A stretch of DNA of 40,399 nucleotides. Origin: Vibrio gelatinilyticus. Its GTDB lineage: Bacteria; Pseudomonadota; Gammaproteobacteria; Enterobacterales; Vibrionaceae. A program made the position numbers and the translations under genes. The notes under the pieces are model-generated. The model was given only the letters and a program-made list of their open reading frames with translations, was not told the origin of the DNA and did not search any database. The number at the start of each line of letters is the position of its first letter. Within the stretch, counting starts at the first letter, position 1. Positions 1 through 9,166 of the stretch are shown here, in pieces. Location: the NCBI RefSeq assembly GCF_022836845.1, contig NZ_JAJNNZ010000023.1, positions 1-40,399 on the forward strand, given 5' to 3'.

Positions 1-49
1 CTCAGTGAAGAGGGCTTTATGCGTTTATGCTAAGAAAATGAAAGGTCAG

Positions 50-2701
50 CTAGAATAGGCTGCCTTCACTTGATTCACCTTCCGAGTACAGGTTGTCCCC
101 TAGGCTTTCTTGCACATATTCTGTCGGCTCACTGCCTGCTTTGAAATACTCAAACATGGTAGAGCTATCAAACTTATTGGTTAACAAGCCTGTTTCTCTA
201 TCAATACGTACTTTTACAATATCCTCAGGAACACGTTTACTTTGTACAGGAACGCCATCTAGAGCCACTTCCATAAACTCAACCCATGCAGGTTGTGCTG
301 TTTTCGCTCCTGCTTCGGCGCCACTAATTTGGTCTTTTCCAAGATTACTATTAACCGTGGTTCTGCCAAGTTTGCGTTGGTGATCGTCAAATCCGACCCA
401 TGCGGTGGCCACAATGCCTGGTCCGTAACCGTTGTACCATGCGTCTTTGGAGTCGTTGGTTGTACCTGTTTTACCACCGACATCACGACGACTTAACTTC
501 TGGGCGCGCCAGCCAGTACCATTCCAGCCTGTACCTTCTCGCCAGTTACCGCCACCCCAGACATTGCTGTACAGCATTTCGCGAGCCAAAAATGCGGTTT
601 GTTCAGTTAACACTTGTGGAGCATAACGTGGAGGTTGCTGCTCATTGGGTGCCATGTTGCTGACGTCTTGCTCGTTAAAGTCGCTGGCAGTAGCGCCGCC
701 ATTTAGCGCTAACTCGGCCAGCTGCTCTTCATCTGGGCATTCTTGTTTGCAAATGGAGACCGGGCTTGCTTCAAATTCAACTTCACCAAATGGGTCTTCA
801 ACTCGGCTGATATAATAAGGTTCCACATAGTAACCACCATTGGCAAAGACAGAGAAGCCTTGCGCCATCTTAACGGGCGTTAAGCTGCCAGCACCCAATG
901 CGATGGTTTCAGAGCGTGGCAGTTGGTCGATTTCAAAACCAAAACGAGTAAGGTATTGCCTAGTGTCATCTAAGCCAACCTCGCGCAGTACTCGTACTGC
1001 CATTACGTTCTTAGACTGCGCTAAGCCGATGCGCAGGCGAGTTGGTCCGGTATAAGTCGGTGGTGAGTTTTTTGGGCGCCACGCAGTACCTTGGCTTTTA
1101 TCCCACTGATTGATGGGAGCATCATTGACAAGACTGGCTAAAGTCATGCCTTCATCAAGCGCAGCGGCATAGATGAATGGCTTGATGCTTGAACCCACTT
1201 GGCGAACTGATTGAGTCGCGCGGTTAAATTTGTTGTGTACAAAGTTAAAACCGCCAACCAAAGAGAGGATCGCGCCGTTGTCTGGGTTCATTGCGACAAA
1301 TGCGGTGTTGGCATTAGGTACCTGGCTTAGGCGCCAGGTAATGGCCACTTGTGGCTCTGCGTCATTCAGATCGATTTCGGCTATATCGGTAGCCAGCGCA
1401 TCTTCGTTACTGACTGCTTGTGCTTGTTCATCTTCATCAAGCACCGCAGAGCGAACCCAAATTTGTTCACCGACCGCTAAAATATCGGCAGTGGAGGTTG
1501 GCGCTTTGCCTTGTCTCTCGTCGGTGCGGAAAGGGCGAGCCCAGCTGAGGTTATCCCAATTAATGGTTTGCTCGCCATAGCCTTTTACAAACACCAATGC
1601 TGATTGTTCGGCAAGGCTTAGCACCACGGCAGGGCGCAGTTCACCATAAGTTGGAACTCTGCGTAGTAGTTTGGCGATGGCATCGTTATCGAGCGCCGGC
1701 TGCTCACCTTCCCACAACACTTTCTCGGCTCCGCGATAACCGTGTCGTTCATCGTAAGAAATCAGGTTTTTGATCGCAGCGATATGAGCGGCTTTTTGCA
1801 GTTTAGAATCCACCGTAGTGGTGATTTTCATGCCAGATTCATACGCATCTTCACCATAACGGTTGACCATCCAGGTACGCGCGATTTCTGCAACATAAGG
1901 AGCGCTGATTTCAATCTCGGCACCGTGGTACTGGGAGATAATGTCTTCAGATCGAGCGAGTTCAAATTCTTCCTGCGAGATGTACTTTTCACTCAGCATC
2001 CTTGAAAGCACAACATTACGACGCTGCGTAGCTCTCTCAATGGAGTAGATAGGGTTCATGGTCGAAGGTGCTTTAGGCAAACCGGCCAGCACCCCTATTT
2101 CACTCAGAGTGAGATTCTGCAGATCTTTTCCAAAATACGCCTGTGCTGCTGCGCCAAAGCCATAGGAGCGGTAGCCAAGAAATATTTTATTGATGTAAAG
2201 CTCAAGGATTTCTTCTTTGCTTAACAGTTGTTCAATGTGAACCGCAATGAAGATTTCCTTCACTTTCCGCATGAACTTTTTCTCATTCGATAAGAAAAAG
2301 TTTCGTGCCAATTGTTGAGTTATGGTACTTGCACCTTGAGAGGCGCTTCCCGATGCCACAACCACAACCGCAGCACGGGTGATCCCGATAGGATCGAAAC
2401 CAAAGTGATCGTAGAAACGACTATCTTCTGTTGCGATCAGTGCATCGATTAGTTCTTGAGGTATCTCGTCATAGGAAACGGGAATGCGTCGCTTTTCACC
2501 GAACTGGGCGATGAGTTTGCCGTCTTGGCTATACACCTGCATAGGCGTTTGTAGTCGGACATCTTTCAGGGTTGCAACATCTGGTAATTCCGGTTTTACA
2601 TAATAGTAAAACCCGAAAATCGTACCGACTCCAAGAATTATGCAAATCAATGAAAAAATGAACAGTCGCTTTATGAACTTCACCGAAGGTTTCCTGATCA
2701 A
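50..2701 (-). CDS. mrcA: Penicillin-binding protein 1A (bifunctional glycosyltransferase/transpeptidase)
   Basis: Class A PBP that polymerises lipid II and crosslinks peptidoglycan at the outer face of the inner membrane. A short cytoplasmic N-terminus and one membrane segment (about residues 11-34) lead into a GT51 domain with the catalytic-Glu motif EDSRFYDHFG near residue 92 and the GASTITQQLARN motif. An OB-like linker follows. The transpeptidase domain has SSIK (S504 to K507), SKN and KTGTT (K744). The linker contains an acidic stretch (DEDEQAQAV and following residues) before the transpeptidase domain. At 883 residues it is somewhat longer than the roughly 850 of E. coli PBP1A. It is transcribed divergently from pilM, as in many gammaproteobacteria (mrcA beside hofM/pilM). 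Only 49 bases lie downstream in the window and no terminator is visible there. Confidence 0.96.
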   Translation of the reverse strand: MIRKPSVKFIKRLFIFSLICIILGVGTIFGFYYYVKPELPDVATLKDVRLQTPMQVYSQDGKLIAQFGEKRRIPVSYDEIPQELIDALIATEDSRFYDHFGFDPIGITRAAVVVVASGSASQGASTITQQLARNFFLSNEKKFMRKVKEIFIAVHIEQLLSKEEILELYINKIFLGYRSYGFGAAAQAYFGKDLQNLTLSEIGVLAGLPKAPSTMNPIYSIERATQRRNVVLSRMLSEKYISQEEFELARSEDIISQYHGAEIEISAPYVAEIARTWMVNRYGEDAYESGMKITTTVDSKLQKAAHIAAIKNLISYDERHGYRGAEKVLWEGEQPALDNDAIAKLLRRVPTYGELRPAVVLSLAEQSALVFVKGYGEQTINWDNLSWARPFRTDERQGKAPTSTADILAVGEQIWVRSAVLDEDEQAQAVSNEDALATDIAEIDLNDAEPQVAITWRLSQVPNANTAFVAMNPDNGAILSLVGGFNFVHNKFNRATQSVRQVGSSIKPFIYAAALDEGMTLASLVNDAPINQWDKSQGTAWRPKNSPPTYTGPTRLRIGLAQSKNVMAVRVLREVGLDDTRQYLTRFGFEIDQLPRSETIALGAGSLTPVKMAQGFSVFANGGYYVEPYYISRVEDPFGEVEFEASPVSICKQECPDEEQLAELALNGGATASDFNEQDVSNMAPNEQQPPRYAPQVLTEQTAFLAREMLYSNVWGGGNWREGTGWNGTGWRAQKLSRRDVGGKTGTTNDSKDAWYNGYGPGIVATAWVGFDDHQRKLGRTTVNSNLGKDQISGAEAGAKTAQPAWVEFMEVALDGVPVQSKRVPEDIVKVRIDRETGLLTNKFDSSTMFEYFKAGSEPTEYVQESLGDNLYSEGESSEGSLF

Positions 2702-2830
2702 TTGAGGTTATAACTAGGTAAATGTTAGTACTCTAGCTGTAAGAATATACTACTAAGGTTAATTAACGCTTATTTAGCCGTCAATCTCAACCTTTTCACG
2801 TATTTATTGTATTTGTTGAGGCTGTCTCAT
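2702..2830. promoter_or_regulatory. Divergent mrcA / pilM intergenic region
   Basis: This AT-rich spacer must hold promoters for both mrcA (minus) and the pilMNOPQ operon (plus). A possible -10 (TATACT, 2746-2751) is visible on the plus strand, but no convincing -35 lies 16-18 bases upstream, so the assignment is weak. The pilM ribosome site TTGAGG lies at the right end. Confidence 0.4.
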
Positions 2831-3823
2831 ATGGCTAGAAAATGGATAACAGGTATCGATATCGGCCATTACAGCACCAAAGCTGTATTGTTGGCGTTTG
2901 ATAAATCGGATGTGAAAGTCACTAATCACATGGAATTATATCATGGTGACGCTATTTTCGCCGATCATACAACCTTGAAGTATCAGGACACTGTTAAGAA
3001 ACTTCAAAAACTCAAAAAACTGACATCGATATTTCGTCGCAACGCGTCGATTGCGCTTCCCCATGATGCTGCGGTGAGTAAGATTCTTACTATTGATTCT
3101 GCGCTTACTGGGCGAGAATTGGAATACGCTATTTACCAAAAAATGGAAAGCTTGATCCCATTTCCTCTCGACAGTGTGGCGCTGGACTACACCGCAGATT
3201 CAGGTTTTAACAGTCATCTACAAACCTTTCGCGTTCATATTGCTAAACAAGAAATCGTCGATGACTGGTGCAATGTCGTTCATAAGCTGGGCTTCAAGTC
3301 ACAAGTCGTTGCTACTGCGGCACATGCATTGATGGCCATGCATCAGCAAATCATCCGCCATTCCCCTCAATACAAAAATTGGTTGTTACTCGATATCGGC
3401 TACCAGCAAATGACGATCTGCTCGGTAATGGGTTTTGACGTCGAAGGCTATAAAACTTGGTATTTGCCATGTTTGAAAAAAGAGTCTGAACCGCACTATG
3501 GCGTTGAATATAAATCGGATACACAGCTGATTGGTGATGCTGTATGCCAGAAGCTATTGCCGCAATTACAGCGTTACCGCTCTCTTTCCCAAGGAGAAAA
3601 GATTGAGGGGATATTGCTATCTGGTGGCAAGGCGCTGTCCGAGGGGATTGATTCTGTATTAACCAAACAATGCCAACTCCCTTGTCGTTTGTTATCACCA
3701 AATAAGCTGATAAATTGCCCCGCTAGAAATAACCTTCCGCTTTCAGAAAGTTATGTCACCGCAATAGGGATTGCGCTTTTAGGTGCCCACTGGATTCAGG
3801 AGGTTGGCGATGAACGCTGTTAA
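2831..3823 (+). CDS. pilM: Type IV pilus assembly protein PilM
   Basis: Cytoplasmic actin-like ATPase-fold protein that binds the PilN N-terminus and connects the pilus motor to the PilNOP alignment complex. The nucleotide-fold signature GIDIGHYSTKAV sits at the N-terminus and a second glycine-rich motif (LLDIGYQQMT) in the middle. Length is 330 residues from ATG 2831. This start is preferred over an in-frame TTG at 2807 because TTGAGG lies about 9 bases upstream and family members begin at this point. It is the first gene of the tightly packed pilMNOPQ operon and overlaps pilN by 14 bases. Some relatives of this gene are called hofM/comM-like in competence systems. Confidence 0.93.
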   Translation: MARKWITGIDIGHYSTKAVLLAFDKSDVKVTNHMELYHGDAIFADHTTLKYQDTVKKLQKLKKLTSIFRRNASIALPHDAAVSKILTIDSALTGRELEYAIYQKMESLIPFPLDSVALDYTADSGFNSHLQTFRVHIAKQEIVDDWCNVVHKLGFKSQVVATAAHALMAMHQQIIRHSPQYKNWLLLDIGYQQMTICSVMGFDVEGYKTWYLPCLKKESEPHYGVEYKSDTQLIGDAVCQKLLPQLQRYRSLSQGEKIEGILLSGGKALSEGIDSVLTKQCQLPCRLLSPNKLINCPARNNLPLSESYVTAIGIALLGAHWIQEVGDERC

Positions 3824-4412
3824 TCTGCTGCCTTGGCGCGATCAAAAGCGCGCTATGTTAAAACGTCAATTTATTGCTCTTTGTATTGCCGTTGGCTTGG
3901 TGGCGTTGGCGATCACTGTGCTTATTGGGCATTACTTATCACAGCAAATATCTCAACAACAGCAGCGGAACCTGTTGCTAAGTCATAAGGTCAAACAATA
4001 CCAGCAAGACATAATTATGCTCTCATCCGCTATGCGCGAGCACCAAAATCTAGAAGCGCGCTTAGCGGAAGTTGAACAATTGCAACAACGACGCCATCAA
4101 ACTACGGCATTTATGAATCTACTACCCACCCTAATACCAAGTGGTGTCTATCTCGATAAAGTAAAGATGGAAGGACAGCACTTTAAGTTGCAGGGTTTTA
4201 GTGAGCGCACCAGTCATCTTGCTGAGTTGCTCAAACGCCTTGAAGACTCGCCACGGACACATAACGTTAGGATGCACTCTATCGTGCACGGTAAACAGCG
4301 CTTTGAGCGCGATGTTCAGGTTTTTGAAGCCTCTTTTATGTTGCGTGATGGGACTCTAGATTCAACAACAGCAACAGAGCAAGACATTGAGGTGGTGGAT
4401 GGATCTGTCTGA
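3810..4412 (+). CDS. pilN: Type IV pilus inner-membrane protein PilN
   Basis: Bitopic inner-membrane protein of the PilMNOP subcomplex. The N-terminus MNAVNLLPWRDQKR carries the conserved NLLPWR motif that docks into PilM. A transmembrane helix follows at about residues 22-43, then a periplasmic coiled-coil rich in Gln/Leu/Arg and a ferredoxin-like domain that pairs with PilO. The ATG at 3810 is chosen over an in-frame GTG at 3783 because a perfect AGGAGG lies 6 bases upstream (3798-3803) and the NLLPWR motif then falls at the N-terminus. Length is 200 residues, usual for the family. Overlap with both pilM and pilO suggests translational coupling. Confidence 0.93.
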   Translation: MNAVNLLPWRDQKRAMLKRQFIALCIAVGLVALAITVLIGHYLSQQISQQQQRNLLLSHKVKQYQQDIIMLSSAMREHQNLEARLAEVEQLQQRRHQTTAFMNLLPTLIPSGVYLDKVKMEGQHFKLQGFSERTSHLAELLKRLEDSPRTHNVRMHSIVHGKQRFERDVQVFEASFMLRDGTLDSTTATEQDIEVVDGSV

Positions 4413-4983
4413 TTTTGAGTGGGATGAGCTCCCATACTGGTCGTGGACCATGCGAGGCGCGTGCCTGTCACTTCTGCTGATGGTTTTGCTTGCGGCATTT
4501 TCTTGGATGATTGTTTACCCAGGTTACGCAGAGCTCAATCAGGAGAAGCTGCGTGAACATATGTTACTGAACAATCTACGCCATAGCGCCAAAAAGGCAG
4601 CGATGCTTCCTCAGCTTCAAGTGCAATTATCGGATCTCAATAACCGCTATGACCATTTGATGCAACAGCTTCCTGTGCAAAAAGAGCTCGCAAGCTTACT
4701 TGCAGCAGTGAATGAAGAAGGGGTGAAGCAATCACTGATCTTTACGCGCATTGATTGGGGGAAGTGGCACTCGAGCGAGTTGTTGAATGAACTGCCACTC
4801 GACATCGAGCTGACAGGGGATTATCAAAACATTGGCTATTACGTTGAGGCAATCGCGGCACTGCCAAGAATCGTTTTGTTTGAAGATGCAGAGTGGCAAC
4901 GAGTTAGCCAAGAAAGTAGCACCCTTCACTTTCGAGTACGAGCCTACACCTATCAGCTCAATTTTCAGGTGGGTACACCATGA
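4399..4983 (+). CDS. pilO: Type IV pilus inner-membrane protein PilO
   Basis: Partner of PilN in the periplasmic alignment complex. It has a short cytoplasmic N-terminus (MDLSDFEWDELPYW), one transmembrane helix (about residues 22-44, ending near the WMIVYPGY motif), a coiled-coil, and a C-terminal ferredoxin-like domain with the PLDIELTGDYQNIGYYVEAI segment typical of PilO. The ATG at 4399 follows GAGGTGG; a TTG four codons earlier is less likely. It overlaps pilN by 14 bases and its stop overlaps the pilP start (ATGA, 4980-4983), so the two are probably co-translated. Length is 194 residues. Confidence 0.93.
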   Translation: MDLSDFEWDELPYWSWTMRGACLSLLLMVLLAAFSWMIVYPGYAELNQEKLREHMLLNNLRHSAKKAAMLPQLQVQLSDLNNRYDHLMQQLPVQKELASLLAAVNEEGVKQSLIFTRIDWGKWHSSELLNELPLDIELTGDYQNIGYYVEAIAALPRIVLFEDAEWQRVSQESSTLHFRVRAYTYQLNFQVGTP

Positions 4984-5489
4984 ATAAATATCGAGGGGTA
5001 TTCGTGCTGCTGGCGGCGATGTTAGCGGGATGTCGAGCCCACCAAGAACCACTGGCTGATTATTTTGCCGAAGTCGAAAATGAAGTACGTCAGGAGGCTT
5101 ACAGCCTCGCGATCGCAGAGTCTAATTCTGTGGTGACTTTTGCATACGAACCAGGCCATTTACCTTTCAATCTTCCAGCAATGGTTCCTACTTCTGTGGT
5201 GAATAACCAGGTTAACTGTTGGCAGCCACCCACTCGCGCTTCGCAACCTCTAGAGGAATTTGCCATCGAGCAACTGTCTTTAAAAGGGATCATGACCAAA
5301 GGCAATGCTCGTGTTGCGCTTATTCAGACACCTCAGTATGGCGTGCTGAAGGCAAGCAAAGGCCAATATTTGGGGAGGAACCTAGGAAAGGTCGCTGCAA
5401 TTACCACGCAACAAGTGGTTATTCATGAGCAGTGGCCTGATGGTGAAGGGTGTTGGTCGAAGCGCGTTGTTTACATGGCACTTCAATGA
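4980..5489 (+). CDS. pilP: Type IV pilus lipoprotein PilP
   Basis: Inner-membrane-anchored lipoprotein that links PilNO to the secretin PilQ. The N-terminus is a lipoprotein signal with lipobox LAGC (Cys18 is the likely lipidation site). A flexible proline-containing linker follows, then a C-terminal beta-domain (about residues 95-169, SLKGIMTKGNARVALIQTP and onward) that in this family contacts the N0 domain of PilQ. Length is 169 residues. The start overlaps the pilO stop and the stop overlaps candidate pilQ starts, so it is embedded in the operon. Confidence 0.94.
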   Translation: MNKYRGVFVLLAAMLAGCRAHQEPLADYFAEVENEVRQEAYSLAIAESNSVVTFAYEPGHLPFNLPAMVPTSVVNNQVNCWQPPTRASQPLEEFAIEQLSLKGIMTKGNARVALIQTPQYGVLKASKGQYLGRNLGKVAAITTQQVVIHEQWPDGEGCWSKRVVYMALQ

Positions 5490-7255
5490 TGAACGGTATA
5501 CAGACAAATTCAACCAAAGTAGGGATGAGCATAACAATGGTAGCAGGAATCAGGTGTCTGGCTTTCGTTTTAGCAGTGACTTGGGCTATGACGAGTATAG
5601 CGGCTCCGCTTAATCCACTGAAACAGTTCACATTTGAACGTGATGATAACGGTTATGGGGTGCTGGTGATCGAGATGCAGTACCCAGCGGAAGCCGTTGA
5701 CTTTCAAAAAACCGACAACGGACTGTTTATTAATGTAAATAATGCCTTAGTGCCTGAACAGCAACTGGCGATATTCGATGTGCGCGAATATGGCACTATC
5801 GTTGAGTCTATCGAGCTGTTTGATGAATCACCCAACTTAAGGTTGTTTGTCGACAGCAAAGTCAAAGCGGACTATCAGCAAGTGACCGTCGACAACGTTA
5901 TTCGAGTCACTCTATTGCCTTTAGCTCAGGCTCTGTCTGATGAAGCTAAGTTGATGCAGCGAGAAGGCAAGCTTACGACGGTCAATTTTCAAGATATCCC
6001 CGTACGCAATGTGCTTCAATTAGTCGCTGATTATCACGATTTTAACCTTGTGGTTTCTGATAGTGTGCAGGGAAACGTAACGTTAAGGCTTGATCGGGTG
6101 CCTTGGCAGCAAGTGTTAGATTTGATCTTAAAAGTGAAAAACCTCGATAAAAGAGTGACCGGAAATGTGGTGCTTGTCGCGCCAAAAGAGGAGCTGGATC
6201 GTCAGTATCAACTCGAACTTGAGAAAGAACGGCTCGCGGAGGAAATAGGGCAGCTCAAGTCAGAAATTATTGCGGTGAATTTTGCTAAGGCCTCTGACGT
6301 TGCTGCGATGATAGGCGGTGAGGGGAAAGTTAATATGCTGTCGGAGCGAGGTTCGATTTCGATTGATGAGCGTACCAATGCATTGCTCGTTCGCGATGTA
6401 ACAGACAATATTGACGTTATTAGAAGCATTGTTGAGTCACTCGATATCCCAGTTAAGCAGGTGCAAATTGAAGCCCGGATTGTGACAATTAATGAAGGTA
6501 ACCTTGATGAATTAGGGATACGCTGGGGTTATAACAGCACTTATGGCAACAACACTGTCGGCGGTAGTATAGAAGGAAACCTTGCAACAATCGGTGTGCT
6601 GGGAGAGACCGCAACGACAGAAGGCAATGGTGGCGATGAGGGGGGGAATGACATAGGTCTTGACGATTTCCTTAACGTGAATTTGGCGGTGACTTCAAGC
6701 AATGCAGCAAGTATCGCTTTCCAGGTTGCCAATTTAGGGGCGAATACCTTGCTCGATCTTGAATTGTCGGCGCTGCAACAGGAATCGAAAGCGGAGATCA
6801 TCTCTAGTCCTCGTCTTATCACAACCAATAAACAATCCGCCTATATTGAGCAGGGAACAGAAATCCCGTATCTAGAGGCCGCATCGAGTGGCGCCACCTC
6901 GGTGTCGTTTAAAAAAGCAGTGTTGTCACTGACTGTCACCCCGCAAATCACCCCAGATAATCGTTTAGTTCTTGATTTAAGTGTCACCCAAGATCGACCC
7001 GGAAAAGTGGTGAAAACCGGAGAGGGTGAAGCGGTGGCTATCGACACCCAGCGTATTGGTACACAAGTATTGGTCAATAATGGTGAAACCGTCGTACTTG
7101 GAGGGATCTTCCAACACAGTATTACTAACAGCGTCGATAAGGTCCCATTTCTCGGTGATATTCCCGGCCTGGGTGTTCTTTTTCGTAGAACATACGAGAA
7201 CATAGGTAAGAGTGAGCTGCTTATCTTTGTGACCCCTGAAATCATAATACAGTAG
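5489..7255 (+). CDS. pilQ: Type IV pilus secretin PilQ
   Basis: Outer-membrane secretin through which the type IV pilus (or competence pseudopilus) passes. Order of domains: signal peptide (hydrophobic core LAFVLAVTWAM, cleavage near IAAPL), one AMIN domain (about 100 residues), an STN/N0 domain (VNFQDIPVRNVLQLVADYH), an N1/KH-like domain (SISIDERTNALLVRD), and the C-terminal secretin barrel ending ELLIFVTPEIIIQ. It has a single AMIN domain, so it is shorter than Pseudomonas PilQ. The start is uncertain: ATG 5486 or 5489 overlaps the pilP stop (ATGATGA), while ATG 5525 or 5537 would give a more ordinary signal-peptide length; 5489 is used here. A Gly/Asn/Glu-rich low-complexity loop (EGNGGDEGGNDIG) interrupts the secretin region. 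Confidence 0.92.
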   Translation: MNGIQTNSTKVGMSITMVAGIRCLAFVLAVTWAMTSIAAPLNPLKQFTFERDDNGYGVLVIEMQYPAEAVDFQKTDNGLFINVNNALVPEQQLAIFDVREYGTIVESIELFDESPNLRLFVDSKVKADYQQVTVDNVIRVTLLPLAQALSDEAKLMQREGKLTTVNFQDIPVRNVLQLVADYHDFNLVVSDSVQGNVTLRLDRVPWQQVLDLILKVKNLDKRVTGNVVLVAPKEELDRQYQLELEKERLAEEIGQLKSEIIAVNFAKASDVAAMIGGEGKVNMLSERGSISIDERTNALLVRDVTDNIDVIRSIVESLDIPVKQVQIEARIVTINEGNLDELGIRWGYNSTYGNNTVGGSIEGNLATIGVLGETATTEGNGGDEGGNDIGLDDFLNVNLAVTSSNAASIAFQVANLGANTLLDLELSALQQESKAEIISSPRLITTNKQSAYIEQGTEIPYLEAASSGATSVSFKKAVLSLTVTPQITPDNRLVLDLSVTQDRPGKVVKTGEGEAVAIDTQRIGTQVLVNNGETVVLGGIFQHSITNSVDKVPFLGDIPGLGVLFRRTYENIGKSELLIFVTPEIIIQ

Positions 7256-7316
7256 GCTTTCACTGCTCTCTTAGCTTCGCTAGAGGCGGGGATAAATAAA
7301 AAAGACAAAAATAAAG

Positions 7317-7345
7317 TTGCATTAAACGCACCTTGCCTTGATAAT
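7317..7345 (+). promoter_or_regulatory. Candidate promoter for aroK-aroB
   Basis: TTGCAT (7317-7322) and GATAAT (7340-7345) are separated by 17 bases in the 211-base gap between pilQ and aroK. The -10 matches the sigma-70 consensus at 5 of 6 positions and the -35 at 3 of 6. The predicted leader is about 115 bases. No T-tract terminator for pilQ is visible in this gap. Confidence 0.4.
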
Positions 7346-7466
7346 TTCGGGTCTTATCACGAATTATCTGTGAGGAATCGGTGTCACAAGGCTTATTTTC
7401 CGGTGTTTAACCCGGTCTTTTCTTGTGGCGATGTCATTGAATTAACGTTGTAAATTACTGCTAAAC

Positions 7467-7985
7467 ATGGCTGAGAAACGCAATATTTTCCTTGTTGGCC
7501 CTATGGGCGCCGGCAAAAGTACTATCGGTAGACACCTTGCTCAACAACTTCATATGGAGTTTGTTGATTCTGACACTGTTATTGAAGAGCGCACTGGCGC
7601 CGACATCGCATGGGTATTCGATGTTGAAGGTGAAGAAGGCTTCCGCAAACGCGAAGAAGGTGTTATCAATGATCTAACAGAACAACAAGGTATTGTTCTA
7701 GCAACAGGTGGTGGCTCTGTGAAGAGCAAAGAAAACCGCAATCGTCTATCTGCACGAGGCATTGTGGTCTACCTAGAAACTACAATTGAGAAGCAGCTTG
7801 CTCGCACAAACCGCGACAAAAAACGCCCACTGCTACAAACTGATGACCCTCGTGAAGTGTTAGAGTCGCTTGCTGGCGAACGTAATACACTTTATGAAGA
7901 GGTTGCGGATTATACTGTGCGCACTGATGATCAAAGTGCCAAAGTAGTCGCAAACCAAATCGTAAAAATGCTAGAAGAGCGTTAA
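7467..7985 (+). CDS. aroK: Shikimate kinase I
   Basis: ATP-dependent phosphorylation of shikimate to shikimate 3-phosphate, the fifth step of chorismate synthesis, in the cytoplasm. The P-loop GPMGAGKST lies at residues 11-19. The shikimate-binding motif is VDSDTVIEERTGADI, the Walker-B-like motif is TGGGSVKS, and the lid region is RTNRDKKRPLL. Length is 172 residues, the same as the E. coli enzyme. It lies 25 bases upstream of aroB, and the aroK-aroB pair beside the pilus genes is a conserved arrangement. Confidence 0.97.
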   Translation: MAEKRNIFLVGPMGAGKSTIGRHLAQQLHMEFVDSDTVIEERTGADIAWVFDVEGEEGFRKREEGVINDLTEQQGIVLATGGGSVKSKENRNRLSARGIVVYLETTIEKQLARTNRDKKRPLLQTDDPREVLESLAGERNTLYEEVADYTVRTDDQSAKVVANQIVKMLEER

Positions 7986-8010
7986 GCTCTTCCCTCAAGG
8001 AGTGCATACC

Positions 8011-9099
8011 ATGGAACGGATTACGGTAAATCTTGGTGAGCGTAGCTACCCAATATCAATTGGTGCCGGGTTATTCGATGACTCGGCACAATTGTCTTCT
8101 CTTTCTTCTGGTCAGCCAGTTTTGGTTGTCAGTAATGTCACTGTTGCCCCTCTCTACGCTGAGAAAATTCTAAAGCAACTTGAAGCTCAAGGTTGTAAAA
8201 CCTCTTTGTTGGAATTGCCCGACGGTGAGCAATACAAAACTTTGGAAACGTTCAATACGGTGATGACTCACCTGCTTGAAGGCAATTATGGTCGCGATGT
8301 GACGATTGTTGCTCTTGGTGGCGGTGTTATTGGTGACTTGGTGGGTTTTTCTGCTGCCAGTTTCCAACGTGGGGTTGATTTTATTCAGATCCCAACCACG
8401 CTATTGTCGCAAGTTGACTCATCTGTTGGTGGTAAAACCGCTGTAAATCACCCGCTTGGCAAAAATATGATAGGTGCTTTCTATCAGCCTAAGTCAGTGA
8501 TTATCGATATTGATTGCCTTAAAACACTGCCCGAGCGAGAGTTCGCCGCAGGGTTGGCTGAAGTGATCAAGTACGGAATTATCTATGACGGTGCATTTTT
8601 TGAGTGGCTCGAAGCCAACCTTGACGCATTGATGGCGTTGGATGCTGACGCCCTGACTTATGCTATTGCCCGCTGCTGTCAAATTAAGGCAGAAGTGGTG
8701 GCTCAAGACGAAAAAGAGTCAGGTATTCGTGCGTTATTGAACCTAGGTCATACATTTGGTCATGCTATAGAAGCAGAACTAGGGTATGGTAATTGGTTAC
8801 ATGGAGAAGCAGTTTCTGCAGGGACAGCAATGGCAGCCCATACTGCGCAATTGCTCGGTGATATTTCTCATCAGCAAGTGGAACGCATTATTCGCCTGCT
8901 AGAGCAAGCTAAGTTGCCAGTGCATACACCCGAGAGTATGAGTTTTGATGACTTTATGGCGCATATGATGCGAGATAAAAAGGTGTTGTCAGGGCAATTA
9001 CGCTTGGTATTGCCAACCGATATTGGTCGGGCACAAGTAGTGGCAAATGTCCCAAAAGAATTGATAGAACAAGCGATAGACACCTGTCGACGTTCATAA
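8011..9099 (+). CDS. aroB: 3-dehydroquinate synthase
   Basis: Converts DAHP to 3-dehydroquinate, the second step of the shikimate pathway; NAD- and divalent-metal-dependent. Visible motifs are the NAD-binding GGGVIGDLVGFSAASFQRG, the substrate loop QVDSSVGGKTAVNHPLGKN, and metal ligands in the NLGHTFGHAIE and LHGEAVSAG segments. Length is 362 residues from ATG 8011. That start is preferred over an in-frame GTG at 8002 because AAGGAG (7997-8002) lies 8 bases upstream. It is co-transcribed with aroK and followed directly by an intrinsic terminator. Confidence 0.97.
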   Translation: MERITVNLGERSYPISIGAGLFDDSAQLSSLSSGQPVLVVSNVTVAPLYAEKILKQLEAQGCKTSLLELPDGEQYKTLETFNTVMTHLLEGNYGRDVTIVALGGGVIGDLVGFSAASFQRGVDFIQIPTTLLSQVDSSVGGKTAVNHPLGKNMIGAFYQPKSVIIDIDCLKTLPEREFAAGLAEVIKYGIIYDGAFFEWLEANLDALMALDADALTYAIARCCQIKAEVVAQDEKESGIRALLNLGHTFGHAIEAELGYGNWLHGEAVSAGTAMAAHTAQLLGDISHQQVERIIRLLEQAKLPVHTPESMSFDDFMAHMMRDKKVLSGQLRLVLPTDIGRAQVVANVPKELIEQAIDTCRRS

Positions 9100-9104
9100 T
9101 GAAA

Positions 9105-9126
9105 GGCTCCATTAGGGGCCTTTTTT
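9105..9126 (+). terminator. Intrinsic terminator after aroB
   Basis: GGCTCC (9105-9110) pairs with GGGGCC (9115-9120, one G-U) around a 4-base ATTA loop and is followed at once by six T. It separates aroKB from damX. Confidence 0.85.
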
Positions 9127-9166
9127 AATGGTTTAATCTGGTGATCATCTTTGGTGAAGCAAGACA

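Noticed and set aside
1..49. Possible gene or terminator at the left edge
   Set aside because: Too short to judge; no hairpin with a T-tract is visible.
7369..7388. TGTGA ... TCACA pair upstream of aroK
   Set aside because: The arms are 10 bases apart; a CRP site needs 6.
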